Counted from the stretch's first letter, positions 1 to 8,708 are shown. The stretch is DNA of 64,000 bases from Pseudomonas neustonica (GCF_003797945.1 NZ_RKKU01000004.1:62001-126000); one strand, 5' to 3'. Notes: generated by a model from the letters alone, not told the origin. Translations and numbers: made by a program.

Positions 1-349
1 GGCAGGGGTGGCGGCACTGCGTGGCGGCAGCGAGTTTACCGATCATATGCTGGCGGAATATACCCGGCGGCGTGATCGTCTGGTGGAGCTGGTCGAGCAG
101 ACCCCTCATTTGACCGGCTATAAGCCAGAGGGTGCTTTTTACCTGTTTCCCTCTTTGCCGGAAGGCGTCAATGGCACCAACGTGGCGCTGCGACTACTGA
201 AGGAAACCGGAGTTTGTACCATCCCCGGCGAGACCTTTGGTAATAGCTGCAACAACGCCCTGCGCCTGAGCTATTCGACGTCGCTGGATAAGATCGAAGA
301 GGCATTTGAGCGGATTATTCCGTGGATGGCGAAGCAGGACTTTGGGTGA
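1..349 (+). CDS. PLP-dependent aminotransferase, C-terminal part (truncated by window edge)
   Basis: This is the last ~115 residues of a fold-type I aminotransferase (class I/II, aspartate aminotransferase-like). The reading frame is open to the left edge, so the start lies outside the window. The visible part is the small C-terminal domain. It has a YKPEGAFYLFP segment, typical of the start of the domain's sheet, and a GETFG...ALRLSYSTS segment in which the arginine is expected to bind the substrate alpha-carboxylate. The PLP lysine is not in view, so substrate class cannot be decided. The gene ends 72 bp before the IS30-family element, so the insertion did not damage it. Family assignment is firm; specificity is unknown. 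Confidence 0.85.
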   Translation, partial: AGVAALRGGSEFTDHMLAEYTRRRDRLVELVEQTPHLTGYKPEGAFYLFPSLPEGVNGTNVALRLLKETGVCTIPGETFGNSCNNALRLSYSTSLDKIEEAFERIIPWMAKQDFG

Positions 350-356
350 TGGGTAG

Positions 357-370
357 TGCGGTTATTTCAT
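357..370 (+). repeat. 14-bp direct repeat, left copy
   Basis: The sequence TGCGGTTATTTCAT occurs here, just after the aminotransferase stop codon, and again at 1587-1600 on the other side of the IS30 element. The right copy forms the 3' arm and tail of a terminator-like hairpin. The copies lie well outside the IS inverted repeats and target duplication, so they are not its insertion scar. Confidence 0.6.
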
Positions 371-421
371 TTTGTGCACTGGTTGCTGAAAAGCGACTAT
401 AAATCGGGCTTTTATAAACTC

Positions 422-1533
422 GGCGGTTGCAGGAGCTGAGTGCAACACGGTTATTGAATTGACGCAGGAGCATCATATTGCATAGCCAAGGCTTTCTGCA
501 TCACTTCGCTCATGACTTCGATAGGACATTTGAAATCGAAGCGCTTACGTGGACGCATGTTCAGTTGAAACGCAATGGCATCCAGTTCTTCTTGGCTATG
601 TACCGACAAGTCAGTGCCCTTGGGCAGGTACTGGCGGATCAGGCCATTAATGTTTTCGTTGCTGCCGCGCTGCCAAGGGCTGTGTGGGTCACAGAAGTAG
701 ATCGCCACACCGGTTCTCTGGGTGATCTCGGCGTGCTGTGCCATTTCCCGGCCCTGGTCGTAGGTCATGCTCTTGCGCATCGCCAGCGGCATGTTATTGA
801 GGGCGGCGCTGAAGCCCTCCATTGCCGAGGTCGCCGTCGCGTCGTTCATCTTCACCAGCATCAGGTAGCCACTAGTGCGCTCCACCAGCGTACCTACAGA
901 CGAGGCGTTAGCCTTACCCTTAATAAGGTCGCCTTCCCAATGCCCCGGCATCAGTCGGTCTTCAACTTCCGGCGGGCGCAAGTGAATGCTGACCATCTCT
1001 GGAATCTGCCCGCGCCGATCCACACCGCCAAGGCGTGGTCTACGTGTCGTCTTGCCTTGGCGCAAACAAAGGATCAACTCCTTGCGCAGCTCACCGACGG
1101 GCAGGGCATAGATCGCGTTGTAGATCGTCTCGCGACAGACGTAGGCATCTCTAAGACTGGGTATGTTCATACTGCGCAGCTTGCCGGCAATCTGCTCGGG
1201 AGACAAACGCTGGCGCAGCATATGGATCACCAGTTCAAAGCGCTCACTACCTGGCAGCAGCTTTCGCATGGGCCGACAAGCCTGGCGGCGGACCTTCATC
1301 CGCTGCTGAGCCACGCGGGCCGAGTAGCTGCCAGCTGCATCTCGATTGCGGCGCATCTCTCGGCTGACCGTCGAAGGGGATCGGTTGATCAAGCAGGCAA
1401 TCCTGCGCAAGCTGAGGCCTTGGGCATGACTAACTTGAATGGTGGCACGCTCTGCAACGCTGAGTTCGGAATAAGACATAGGGCAGCACCGTACCGGAAA
1501 GGTCAGGTGTTGCACTCAGTTTTTGCCGCCGCC
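422..1533 (-). mobile_element. IS30-family insertion sequence, complete, 1112 bp
   Basis: The element carries one transposase gene on the minus strand. Its ends are imperfect 27-bp inverted repeats at 422-448 and 1507-1533: the inner 13 bases (CTGAGTGCAACAC at 436-448; its complement at 1507-1519) are perfect, and the outer GGCGG also matches. I count 22 of 27 paired positions. Directly outside is a 3-bp direct repeat CTC (419-421 and 1534-1536), as expected for an IS30-type target duplication. Intact ends, target duplication and open transposase suggest a recent, possibly still mobile insertion. It sits between genes and interrupts no reading frame I can recognise. Confidence 0.9.
451..1479 (-). 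CDS. IS30-family transposase
   Basis: This DDE transposase would catalyse transposition of the surrounding element. The N-terminal ~65 residues form a helix-turn-helix region (YSELSVAERATI...GLSLRRIACLINRSPSTVSREMRRN) typical of IS30 transposases. The C-terminal rve integrase core contains the acidic triad: first Asp in HWEGDLI, second in MTYDQGRE, and Glu in GSNENINGLIRQYLPKGTD, a characteristic IS30 C-terminal block. I chose the ATG at 1479 (MSYSEL). A GTG at 1515 would extend the protein 12 residues into the right inverted repeat and is less likely. At 342 residues it has normal family length with no frameshift, so it is probably functional. Confidence 0.92.
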   Translation of the reverse strand: MSYSELSVAERATIQVSHAQGLSLRRIACLINRSPSTVSREMRRNRDAAGSYSARVAQQRMKVRRQACRPMRKLLPGSERFELVIHMLRQRLSPEQIAGKLRSMNIPSLRDAYVCRETIYNAIYALPVGELRKELILCLRQGKTTRRPRLGGVDRRGQIPEMVSIHLRPPEVEDRLMPGHWEGDLIKGKANASSVGTLVERTSGYLMLVKMNDATATSAMEGFSAALNNMPLAMRKSMTYDQGREMAQHAEITQRTGVAIYFCDPHSPWQRGSNENINGLIRQYLPKGTDLSVHSQEELDAIAFQLNMRPRKRFDFKCPIEVMSEVMQKALAMQYDAPASIQ

Positions 1534-1567
1534 CTCTTTTGCTAAAGCGGTTGTCCAATAGATGAGG

Positions 1568-1600
1568 CCGCAATGATTAAACTCATTGCGGTTATTTCAT
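1568..1600 (+). terminator. Rho-independent terminator-like hairpin
   Basis: CCGCAATG (1568-1575) and CATTGCGG (1584-1591) form a perfect 8-bp stem with an 8-nt loop, followed by the moderately T-rich tail TTATTTCAT. It lies right of the IS and 19 bp before the small peptide gene. It probably once ended transcription from the aminotransferase gene, or it may attenuate transcription into the peptide gene. Confidence 0.5.
1587..1600 (+). repeat. 14-bp direct repeat, right copy
   Basis: Second copy of TGCGGTTATTTCAT (first at 357-370). It overlaps the 3' arm and tail of the hairpin at 1568-1600. Without the IS the two copies would lie about 115 bp apart. Confidence 0.6.
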
Positions 1601-1618
1601 CTAAAAGGAGAAAGCCTG

Positions 1619-1693
1619 ATGAATAGAATTATTTATATCGTGGGTGCCGTTGTCATTGTTCTGGCCATTCTCTCATTCCTGGGGCTTCGTTAA
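1619..1693 (+). CDS. Small membrane peptide, 24 residues
   Basis: This tiny gene begins with ATG at 1619. A strong Shine-Dalgarno sequence, AAGGAG, lies at 1604-1609. The peptide starts MNRIIYIVGAVV, continues as one uninterrupted hydrophobic helix (Ile, Val, Leu, Ala, Phe) and ends GLR, so a basic residue flanks each end of a single transmembrane span. I recall very similar 24-25-residue peptides in other proteobacteria, but that is memory, not a search. The function is unknown. The good ribosome site, the clean amphipathic ends and the upstream hairpin support a real gene. It is the only coding candidate between the IS and 1857. Confidence 0.65.
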   Translation: MNRIIYIVGAVVIVLAILSFLGLR

Positions 1694-1758
1694 ACGCTGG
1701 CTTGGTTAGTAAGTAAGCGCTTAAGGCATCTGATCCGGGTCAGTTGCTAAATTGCCAC

Positions 1759-1778
1759 GCCGCGTTTTGTGGCGCGGC
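1759..1778. terminator. GC-rich hairpin between convergent genes
   Basis: GCCGCG (1759-1764) and CGCGGC (1773-1778) pair around an 8-nt loop, 65 bp after the small peptide gene and about 80 bp downstream of the minus-strand CoA-transferase stop. There is no clear T-tract on either strand, so terminator function is only plausible. Confidence 0.3.
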
Positions 1779-1857
1779 CGCTTTGTAAGTGTAAAATCTG
1801 CAAGTGATGTGTCGTCAGTAATCTATTCATTCAGCACTGCGATTTAACTGCTTCTTG

Positions 1858-3054
1858 TTAAATTACTTTCTCTTTACGTAGCCTTTCCAGATCCTTACTT
1901 GAATAACCCAGTTGCGACAATATCTGGTGTGTGTGCTCGCCCAGAGCCGGTCCAGTCCACTGCACGCTGCCTGGCGTTTCGGTCAACTTGGGCACTATGC
2001 CCGGCATCTTGAACGCCTTGCCATCGGGTAGGGTGGCGTTGAGGAACATCTCGCGTGCAAGGTACTGAGGGTCTTTGAACATATCAGCAGCGGAGTAGAT
2101 CTTGCTTGCGGGCACCTCCGCGCGGTTGAGCACTGCCAGTACCTCCTCTTGTGTGCGTCGCGCTGCCCAGCTGTCGATCAATGCATATAACTCGTCACGT
2201 CGCTCATCGCGGCCAGCATTGTCGGCCAGGGATACATCCTCGGCTAAGTCATCACGGCCTATAGCGCGCATGAAACGCTGGAAAATGGCATCGCCATTGG
2301 CGCCGATCTGCACTGCTTTGCCGTCGTTGCAGGTGTGAATGGAGGAGGGCGTAATGCCAGGCATGATGTTGCCACTGCGTTCACGCACAAAGCCCATGAC
2401 ATCAAACTCCGGCACCATGCTTTCCATCATCGCAAATACAGCTTCGTACAGGGCGACATCGACTACCTGCCCTTTTCCTTGATTAACCTCCCGGTGGCGC
2501 AGCGCCATGAGCGCGCCAATGACAGCCCAGAGCGCTGCAATAGAGTCGCCGATGGAAATGCCGGTGCGCACCGGTGGGCGATCCTCAAACCCGGTGATGT
2601 AACGCAGCCCCCCTACCGATTCGCCTACTGCGCCAAAACCCGGTTGATCCTTGTAGGGCCCGGTTTGGCCGAAGCCAGATAGTCTTACCATGACCAGCGC
2701 CGGGTTGAGTTCGTGCAGGATATCCCAGCTCAGGCCCAGCTTTTCCAGGGTGCCGGGGCGGAAGTTCTCAATCAGTATGTCGGCATCAGCCAACAGTTGC
2801 TTGAGGATGCGAATACCGTCCTCGGACTTCAGGTTGAGGGTGATTGACTGCTTGTTGCGGGCCTGCACAAACCACCACAGTGAAGTGCCTTCATAAACTT
2901 TGCGCCATTTACGTAACGGGTCGCCGCCGTCGGGTGACTCTACCTTGATAACCTCGGCGCCAAACTCCGCGCAGATGCGCGCAGCAAAAGGGCCGGCAAT
3001 CAAAGTGCCCAACTCGATAACCTTGAGTCCAGCCAAGGGTTTGGCGGCGTTCAT
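1858..3054 (-). CDS. Family III CoA-transferase (CaiB/BaiF type)
   Basis: The 398-residue protein belongs to the class III acyl-CoA transferases, which move CoA between carboxylic acids through an aspartyl-CoA thioester. The N-terminus (PLAGLKVIELGTLIAGPFAARICAEFGAEVIKVE) is the family's Rossmann-like start. NKQSITLNLKSEDG and ENFRPGTLEKLGL are family blocks. Asp170 in GISIGDSIAAL sits where the catalytic aspartate is expected. Substrate specificity cannot be read from sequence, and no pathway genes adjoin it. The ATG is followed by a good family N-terminus, and the length is normal. It converges on the small peptide gene. The 272 bp upstream (3055-3326) show no further gene. Confidence 0.9.
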   Translation of the reverse strand: MNAAKPLAGLKVIELGTLIAGPFAARICAEFGAEVIKVESPDGGDPLRKWRKVYEGTSLWWFVQARNKQSITLNLKSEDGIRILKQLLADADILIENFRPGTLEKLGLSWDILHELNPALVMVRLSGFGQTGPYKDQPGFGAVGESVGGLRYITGFEDRPPVRTGISIGDSIAALWAVIGALMALRHREVNQGKGQVVDVALYEAVFAMMESMVPEFDVMGFVRERSGNIMPGITPSSIHTCNDGKAVQIGANGDAIFQRFMRAIGRDDLAEDVSLADNAGRDERRDELYALIDSWAARRTQEEVLAVLNRAEVPASKIYSAADMFKDPQYLAREMFLNATLPDGKAFKMPGIVPKLTETPGSVQWTGPALGEHTHQILSQLGYSSKDLERLRKEKVI

Positions 3055-3326
3055 GCACTCTCCTCATGAGTTTTGTTCTGGTTGCACAGTGTAGGCGATT
3101 GCGGCTAGCCCAAGAAAGCGGGCCGAGTTGGGGTGTTATTCGTGGGGAGCGAATCTGGCCGGGTGCTGTCATATCACTGATATTCCTGCGCTGGACCGGG
3201 CCGCTGCTTGCGGTTAGCGTATTGGTCTGCGGTGCTCAGGCGAGGCTTGGGTGCAGCGACAAAGAAAAATACGCATACTGCCGTTAATTACCAGCCTCTG
3301 TATTGCCATGAACAAGGAGTGCCACC

Positions 3327-4241
3327 TTGGCCACCAGTTTGCTCGTACTGATTGATGATATTGCGTCATTGCTCGATGATGTTTCCTTGATGACCAAAGT
3401 GGCCGCAAAAAAGACCGCTGGCGTACTGGGTGATGATCTGGCGTTGAACGCGCAGCAGGTCACCGGAGTCAAGGCTGATCGAGAGCTGCCGGTGGTCTGG
3501 GCGGTTGCCAAAGGCTCCTTCCGCAACAAATTTATTTTGGTGCCGGCGGCATTGCTGATCAGTGCCGTGGCGCCATGGCTGATCACCCCTGTGCTGATGC
3601 TGGGTGGTGCCTTTCTTTGCTACGAGGGGGCGGAAAAGCTCGCGCATCGTTTTCTGCATGACACCAAAGCGGAGCATGCAGAGACAGTCAAAAATCTATC
3701 CAGCGATCCTGCTGATATCGTCGCCAGAGAAAAAGAAAAGATTAAAGGGGCGGTGCGTACCGATCTCATTCTGTCTGCAGAAATTATCGCTATTACCCTG
3801 GGTACTGTGGCTGACGCTGAGTTTTTGCAGCAGGTGATTGTGGTGTCGGGCATTGCACTGGTTATGACCGCCGGTGTCTACGGATTGGTTGCGGGTATCG
3901 TGAAACTGGATGACGCTGGCCTGGCGTTAGCTCAGCGAACCAGCGAAGCGGCGCAGAAACTGGGCGCGGGTATTCTATGGTTTGCACCCTGGTTGATGCG
4001 CACGCTTTCGGTCGTAGGTACTGCAGCCATGTTTATGGTGGGCGGTGGCATTCTTACCCACGGTGTCGGTGTGTTGCACCATTGGATTGAAAACAGCGCA
4101 GGCATTGCAGGCGAGCTGCCTTTCGTGGGTACCGTACTTGGCGGGCTATTGCCGACACTGATCAATTCTGGGCTGGGGGTGGTTGCGGGGGTGGTTATTT
4201 TGTCCGTTATTACCTTGATCGGACGTTTGCGTAAACGCTGA
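3327..4241 (+). CDS. DUF808 family inner membrane protein
   Basis: The 304-residue integral membrane protein matches the DUF808/YedI family, whose function is unknown. The N-terminus ([41 protein letters not shown]) is the conserved family signature. Several hydrophobic segments follow, around residues 70-100, 150-195, 225-250 and 275-298. The [17 protein letters not shown] block is also typical. The start appears to be TTG at 3327, preceded at good distance by AAGGAGT (3314-3320); no in-frame ATG sits near that ribosome site. The gene stands alone, and its end abuts the convergent GGDEF gene with no gap. Confidence 0.85.
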   Translation: MATSLLVLIDDIASLLDDVSLMTKVAAKKTAGVLGDDLALNAQQVTGVKADRELPVVWAVAKGSFRNKFILVPAALLISAVAPWLITPVLMLGGAFLCYEGAEKLAHRFLHDTKAEHAETVKNLSSDPADIVAREKEKIKGAVRTDLILSAEIIAITLGTVADAEFLQQVIVVSGIALVMTAGVYGLVAGIVKLDDAGLALAQRTSEAAQKLGAGILWFAPWLMRTLSVVGTAAMFMVGGGILTHGVGVLHHWIENSAGIAGELPFVGTVLGGLLPTLINSGLGVVAGVVILSVITLIGRLRKR

Positions 4242-5564
4242 TTAACGCTGGCTTAGATTGTGCGCATGGGTGGTGAGGTCGCCGCCGATTCGATACTGGT
4301 TGTTGCCGCTGCGTTTGGCCGCATACATGGCCAGATCGGCAGCATGAATCAGCTTGTCCATAGTTACGGCGTGATCCGGGAAGACCGCGACCCCCAGGCT
4401 GGCGCCGATACGATGCTGCCAGCCATTTAGCGTTAATGGTGGTGCCAGCTCGGCAAAGATCTTTTCGCACAGATTGTGAGCTTCTTCGGTTAATCGCAGC
4501 TCGGGTGCCAATCCTTCCATCAGTATCACAAATTCGTCGCCGCCCAGGCGCGCGACCATGTCGCTGCTTCTAAGGCCTTTGCGTAGGCGGCCAGCGACCT
4601 CTATCAGTAGCTCGTCACCGATCGCGTGCCCATGTTTGTCATTGATGTGTTTGAAATTATTAAGATCGATGAACACCAGCGCCACGCGCGTTTTTTGGTT
4701 GCGTGCAACGGAAAGAGCTTCATTGAGTCGTTGTTCCAGCATCAGTCTGTTGGGCAGGCCGGTCAACGGGTCATGATGCGCTAGCTGCTCGAGCGCTTGG
4801 GTTGAGCGTTTGTCTTCGGTGATGTCGCGGACCACGCCCATCATCTTGAACGGTCGTCCTTGCTCATCTTTTACCACGTTACCGGTTTCCCGCACCGAGT
4901 GGACGCTACCGTCGGGCCAAACCACGCGGTACTCCTCATCATGTGTAGCGCCCGTCTCGATACAGACCATCTCGCTGGCCCGAACCTGCTCCCGATCATC
5001 CGGATGGACGCTATCGCAAAATAGCTGGTAGGACGGAGTGATTTCTCCTGGCTGATAGCCAAACATGCCGTAGATAGCTTCGGACCAGTAGAGTTGATCG
5101 GTTCCTATGTCCCAGTCCCATGTGCCTATTTGGGCGAAATACTGGCTACGTTTTAATCGCTCCATTGCTTCGTGGCTGGCGCTGGCGGGTTCGTTCGGGT
5201 GAATCAACAGGACAGGAGTGCGCCTATCGACGTCGTGCAGACGGGTAACGTTTAATTGATGCTTGGTCATTTCGTTGTTTAGCGCCACTGTTTCCAGGCG
5301 CTGCAGCTTTACCGGTAGCGTTTCCATCATCGGCAGCCAGCGACTGACCGGGGTGCCATTGAGTAGATGAGAGGGGCATTGCAGTAGCTTGGCTGCGGAA
5401 TTGTTATGCCAGCTTATGCGGCGCTTGCGGTCCAATATGAGGATGCCGTTGGGTGACAGGTCCAATATGGCTCGAAAGCGCCGCATTTTCTGTCGGGTGC
5501 TCAGTACAAGTACGGCCGCCATCAGCGTTAGCAATAGGCAGATAAAGATTGAAAGCAGGCTCAT
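4242..5564 (-). CDS. Membrane-anchored PAS-GGDEF diguanylate cyclase
   Basis: The protein is predicted to make cyclic-di-GMP from two GTP. It has a transmembrane helix at about residues 3-22, a degenerate PAS-like segment (about 30-120), a clear PAS/PAC domain (about 140-250, ending MMGVVRDITEDKR) and a GGDEF domain (about 262-430, starting HHDPLTGLPNR). GGDEF is intact at 341-345. R332xxD335 lies exactly five residues upstream, giving a product-inhibition I-site. No EAL domain is present. I chose ATG 5564 because the hydrophobic anchor starts there and a GAGG lies upstream; the frame stays open to 5711, but that extension looks non-coding. The signal sensed is unknown. It is divergent from the MgtC-like gene. 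Confidence 0.9.
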   Translation of the reverse strand: MSLLSIFICLLLTLMAAVLVLSTRQKMRRFRAILDLSPNGILILDRKRRISWHNNSAAKLLQCPSHLLNGTPVSRWLPMMETLPVKLQRLETVALNNEMTKHQLNVTRLHDVDRRTPVLLIHPNEPASASHEAMERLKRSQYFAQIGTWDWDIGTDQLYWSEAIYGMFGYQPGEITPSYQLFCDSVHPDDREQVRASEMVCIETGATHDEEYRVVWPDGSVHSVRETGNVVKDEQGRPFKMMGVVRDITEDKRSTQALEQLAHHDPLTGLPNRLMLEQRLNEALSVARNQKTRVALVFIDLNNFKHINDKHGHAIGDELLIEVAGRLRKGLRSSDMVARLGGDEFVILMEGLAPELRLTEEAHNLCEKIFAELAPPLTLNGWQHRIGASLGVAVFPDHAVTMDKLIHAADLAMYAAKRSGNNQYRIGGDLTTHAHNLSQR

Positions 5565-5732
5565 CGTGGGCCTCGTTTGATATTCATTAGGCCAGTATAA
5601 CCATGATGCTGCGGGTTGCAGGTCAATACTGGCGTTTTGGCATGAATTCTTCCAGCGCTGAACCTTGGATACGCTTTTGACTCCGAATAGCATCGATAAT
5701 GCAATTGCCATGGCCAGCGACAGGGAGGCGAT

Positions 5733-6230
5733 ATGATCTGGGAGCAGGAAACCCTTAATGTGATAGGTCGTACCTTACTGCACGAGTTTTCTGATTTATC
5801 CGACGTAGAGCAGGGTACGCGCGTGACGCTTCGATTGGTGTTGGCGGTTCTGCTGGGCGGCTTATTGGGTATGGAGCGTGAGCAGCAAGGCAAGGAGGCG
5901 GGGGTGCGCACGCACATGCTGGTGTCGCTCGGCGCTGCGCTCTTTGTTCTGGTGCCGGATATGGCAGGGGCGATGGACGATGCGATGAGCCGGGTTATTC
6001 AGGGCGTTGTTGCGGGCGTCGGCTTCCTTGGCGCGGGCACTATCCTCAAAAGTAACCGTAATGACGAGGTCAAGGGTTTGACTACTGCCGCAGGTGTCTG
6101 GCTGACCGCCGCCATTGGCGTCACTATCGGTTTGGGGCACGAGGCAACCGCACTTCTGGCAGCAGTAATGGCGTTCGTCATCCTGCACCTGGTGCCCTCG
6201 CTGATGCGGCGCGACTCCTCTGGTAGCTAG
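5733..6230 (+). CDS. MgtC/SapB family membrane protein
   Basis: The 165-residue protein carries the MgtC N-terminal membrane domain. RLVLAVLLGGLLGMEREQQGKEAGVRTHMLVSLGAALFVLV is the family signature, followed by the VIQGVVAGVGFLGAGTILK block and LTTAAGVWLTAAIGVTIGLG. Four to five hydrophobic helices span about residues 28-45, 58-78, 90-108, 120-140 and 140-157. Family members are linked to growth at low Mg2+ and to acid or macrophage survival, but many, including short ones lacking the C-terminal ACT-like domain as here, have no proven role. The ATG follows an AGGGAGG ribosome site. The 182 bp after it hold no gene I can support. Confidence 0.88.
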   Translation: MIWEQETLNVIGRTLLHEFSDLSDVEQGTRVTLRLVLAVLLGGLLGMEREQQGKEAGVRTHMLVSLGAALFVLVPDMAGAMDDAMSRVIQGVVAGVGFLGAGTILKSNRNDEVKGLTTAAGVWLTAAIGVTIGLGHEATALLAAVMAFVILHLVPSLMRRDSSGS

Positions 6231-6412
6231 GTAGGTCGTGGGTTCTGGCGCATAGTCAGAACAGTCGATAGCACAAGCCAAAGGCGAGGAGGCGCGCTGC
6301 TTTTATTCACCGCAGTCCAGGTTGCGGCGGATATCGAATTGCTGCCGGCCTCGGTTCTGGCCAACACGATCAGTTACAATGCCTGCCTATTTTTCATCAG
6401 GATGCATTTCTC

Positions 6413-6952
6413 ATGGCGCTGCAGGCTACTCCCTACAAGGTTCAACTGAACATCACCGATACCGACCTGGGCGTCTACGAAAATGTGCGCATGACGGTGG
6501 CGCGCCATCCTTCAGAGACGGAGCAGCGGCTCGCTACGCGTATTCTGGCTTATGCGCTCTGGTATCAGGAGCGCTTGGCGTTTGGTCGCGGTCTGTCGGA
6601 TGTGGATGAGGCCGCGTTGTGGCACAAAAGTCTGGATGACCGCATCGAGCACTGGATAGAAGTTGGGCAGCCAGACGCCGAGCGTCTGACCTGGTGTTCG
6701 CGCCGCGCAGAAAAAGTCTCCCTGCTGGCCTACGGCAATACCAAGGTGTGGGCCAGCAAGCAGTTGCCTGGAGTAGCAGGGCTGAAAAATTTGAACATTG
6801 CGGCACTGCCTTCCGATGAGCTGGATGCGCTGGCCGCCAATATGGGGCGTACCATCGATTGGGGCGTCATGATCAGCGATGGCGTGCTCTATGTTAGCGA
6901 TGGTGATGCACAGCATGAGCTGGCTCTTGAGTGGCTACAGGGAGAGCGCTGA
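6413..6952 (+). CDS. yaeQ: YaeQ family protein
   Basis: The 179-residue protein matches the YaeQ family over its full length (typical size ~180). The start MALQATPYKVQLNITDTDLGVYENVRMTVARHPSETEQRLATRILAYAL and the RRAEKVSLLAYG block are highly characteristic. Structures place YaeQ in the PD-(D/E)XK nuclease superfamily, but no activity is firmly assigned; an old claim that it compensates for RfaH loss is not well supported. The stop codon is only 5 bp from the recJ start, so the two are probably cotranscribed, as in other pseudomonads. Confidence 0.9.
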   Translation: MALQATPYKVQLNITDTDLGVYENVRMTVARHPSETEQRLATRILAYALWYQERLAFGRGLSDVDEAALWHKSLDDRIEHWIEVGQPDAERLTWCSRRAEKVSLLAYGNTKVWASKQLPGVAGLKNLNIAALPSDELDALAANMGRTIDWGVMISDGVLYVSDGDAQHELALEWLQGER

Positions 6953-6957
6953 GTTTT

Positions 6958-8679
6958 ATGCTGATCGAATCTCGTCAACCACCGGAACAGCTGCCCGATC
7001 TTGGCGACATCTCGCCGTTATTGACTCGGCTTTACGCGACGCGCGGCGTGCAAAGTGCTGCCGAGCTGGATCGGGGCTTGCGTGCGTTGCTGCCCTATCA
7101 GCAGCTCAGCGGGATGGATGCGGCGGTCGAGGTTTTGTGCGAGGCATTGGCCGCACAGCAATCAATTTTGGTCGTGGGTGATTTTGACGCTGATGGTGCT
7201 ACTGCCAGCAGTGTGGCGGTTCTGGCGTTACGTATGCTCGGCGCGCAGCAGGTTGATTATCTGGTCCCCAACCGCTTTGAATATGGTTACGGACTGACGC
7301 CGGAGATTGTGGCGGTCGCATTGCAGCGCAGCCCTGATCTGTTGGTAACGGTCGATAACGGGATATCCAGTATCGATGGCGTGGCGGCGGCCAAGGCTGC
7401 CGGATTACGGGTGCTGGTGACCGACCACCACCTGCCCGGTAGCGAGCTGCCGCAGGCGGATGCCATCGTCAACCCTAGCCAGCCAGGCTGCGCCTTTCCG
7501 AGCAAGGCGATGGCGGGTGTCGGAGTGATTTTCTACGTAATGCTGGCGCTGCGCGCCAAGCTGCGTGATAGCGGCTGGTTTGCCACCCATGCTGAGCCTA
7601 ATTTGGCTGAGCTGCTCGATCTGGTGGCACTGGGGACAGTGGCAGATGTGGTGCCACTGGATGCAAATAATCGTATTTTGGTGCATCAGGGCTTGGCGCG
7701 GATTCGTGCTGGCCGCTGTCGCCCCGGTATTCGCGCTTTGCTGGAAGTCGCCGGGCGGCCTGCAGACAAGCTGGTATCGACCGACTTGGGCTTTATTGTT
7801 GGCCCCAGACTGAATGCAGCCGGTCGGCTGGATGACATGAGCCTGGGTATCGAGTGCCTGCTGACCGAAGACGAGGGGCTGGCGCTGGATATGGCGCGTG
7901 AGCTTGATGGCCTTAACCGCGATCGTAAATCGATTGAGCGCGACATGCAGCAGCAAGCGCTGAAAACCCTTGATGCCATGCAGCTCGATGAGACAGATTT
8001 ACCCTTTGGGTTATGTCTTTTTGATGTTGAGTGGCATCAGGGTGTGATTGGTATCCTGGCGTCCCGCCTTAAAGATCGTTTCCATCGCCCGGTTATTGCG
8101 TTTGCTGATGCCGGTGAAGGCATGATCAAGGGGTCGGCGCGCTCAGTTGCCGGCCTGCATATTCGTGATGCGCTGGACGCAGTTGCTGCGCAGCACCCAC
8201 AGCTGATCAGCAAGTTTGGCGGGCATGCCATGGCCGCCGGGTTGTCGTTGCTGGAATCCGATTTTGCTGCATTCCGTGATGCCTTTGATACAGAGGTGCG
8301 ACGTCAGCTTAGCGCGGCTGACCTCACTGGCCGCCTGCTGTCGGATGGTAGCCTGCAGGATCACGAGTTATCGATGCAGACCGCCGGTCATCTGCGCGAG
8401 GCTGGCCCTTGGGGGCAACACTTTCCTGAGCCGCTATTTGATGGCGAATTTAAACTGGTGCAACAGCGCCTGGTAGGCGAGCGTCATCTGAAGATGCTGC
8501 TACAAACGCCCTCTGGTAGTGACCTTTATGATGCTATTGCTTTTAATATTGATCCGCAGTGCTGGCCAAACCAGCAGGTAAGCCGAGTCCGTATTGCCTA
8601 CACGCTGGATATTAATGAGTTTCGCGGCCGGCAGAGCCTGCAGCTCATGGTGCGTCATCTGGAGGCGCTGGACGGGTAG
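6958..8679 (+). CDS. recJ: Single-stranded-DNA-specific exonuclease RecJ
   Basis: RecJ degrades single-stranded DNA 5' to 3' in RecFOR recombination, mismatch repair and base-excision repair. The 573-residue length matches the family (~577). DHH-family motifs are visible: DFDADGATA at 75-83 (metal-binding aspartates), TVDNGISS around 131-138, DHHLPG at 156-161 and the later ALGTVADVVPLD block. The C-terminal DHHA1 domain has GGHAMAAGLSL. The start is set at ATG 6958, just after yaeQ; an upstream start at 6931 would overlap yaeQ. The weak ribosome site suggests coupling to yaeQ. All key metal ligands are present. Confidence 0.95.
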   Translation: MLIESRQPPEQLPDLGDISPLLTRLYATRGVQSAAELDRGLRALLPYQQLSGMDAAVEVLCEALAAQQSILVVGDFDADGATASSVAVLALRMLGAQQVDYLVPNRFEYGYGLTPEIVAVALQRSPDLLVTVDNGISSIDGVAAAKAAGLRVLVTDHHLPGSELPQADAIVNPSQPGCAFPSKAMAGVGVIFYVMLALRAKLRDSGWFATHAEPNLAELLDLVALGTVADVVPLDANNRILVHQGLARIRAGRCRPGIRALLEVAGRPADKLVSTDLGFIVGPRLNAAGRLDDMSLGIECLLTEDEGLALDMARELDGLNRDRKSIERDMQQQALKTLDAMQLDETDLPFGLCLFDVEWHQGVIGILASRLKDRFHRPVIAFADAGEGMIKGSARSVAGLHIRDALDAVAAQHPQLISKFGGHAMAAGLSLLESDFAAFRDAFDTEVRRQLSAADLTGRLLSDGSLQDHELSMQTAGHLREAGPWGQHFPEPLFDGEFKLVQQRLVGERHLKMLLQTPSGSDLYDAIAFNIDPQCWPNQQVSRVRIAYTLDINEFRGRQSLQLMVRHLEALDG

Positions 8680-8708
8680 CGTCACCTTTCTCCTTCGCAA
8701 AGAGGGGA

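Noticed and set aside
478-1545. Long plus-strand open frame (355 codons) across the IS element
   Set aside because: It is antisense to an intact IS30 transposase with clear DDE motifs, and its protein shows no recognisable family.
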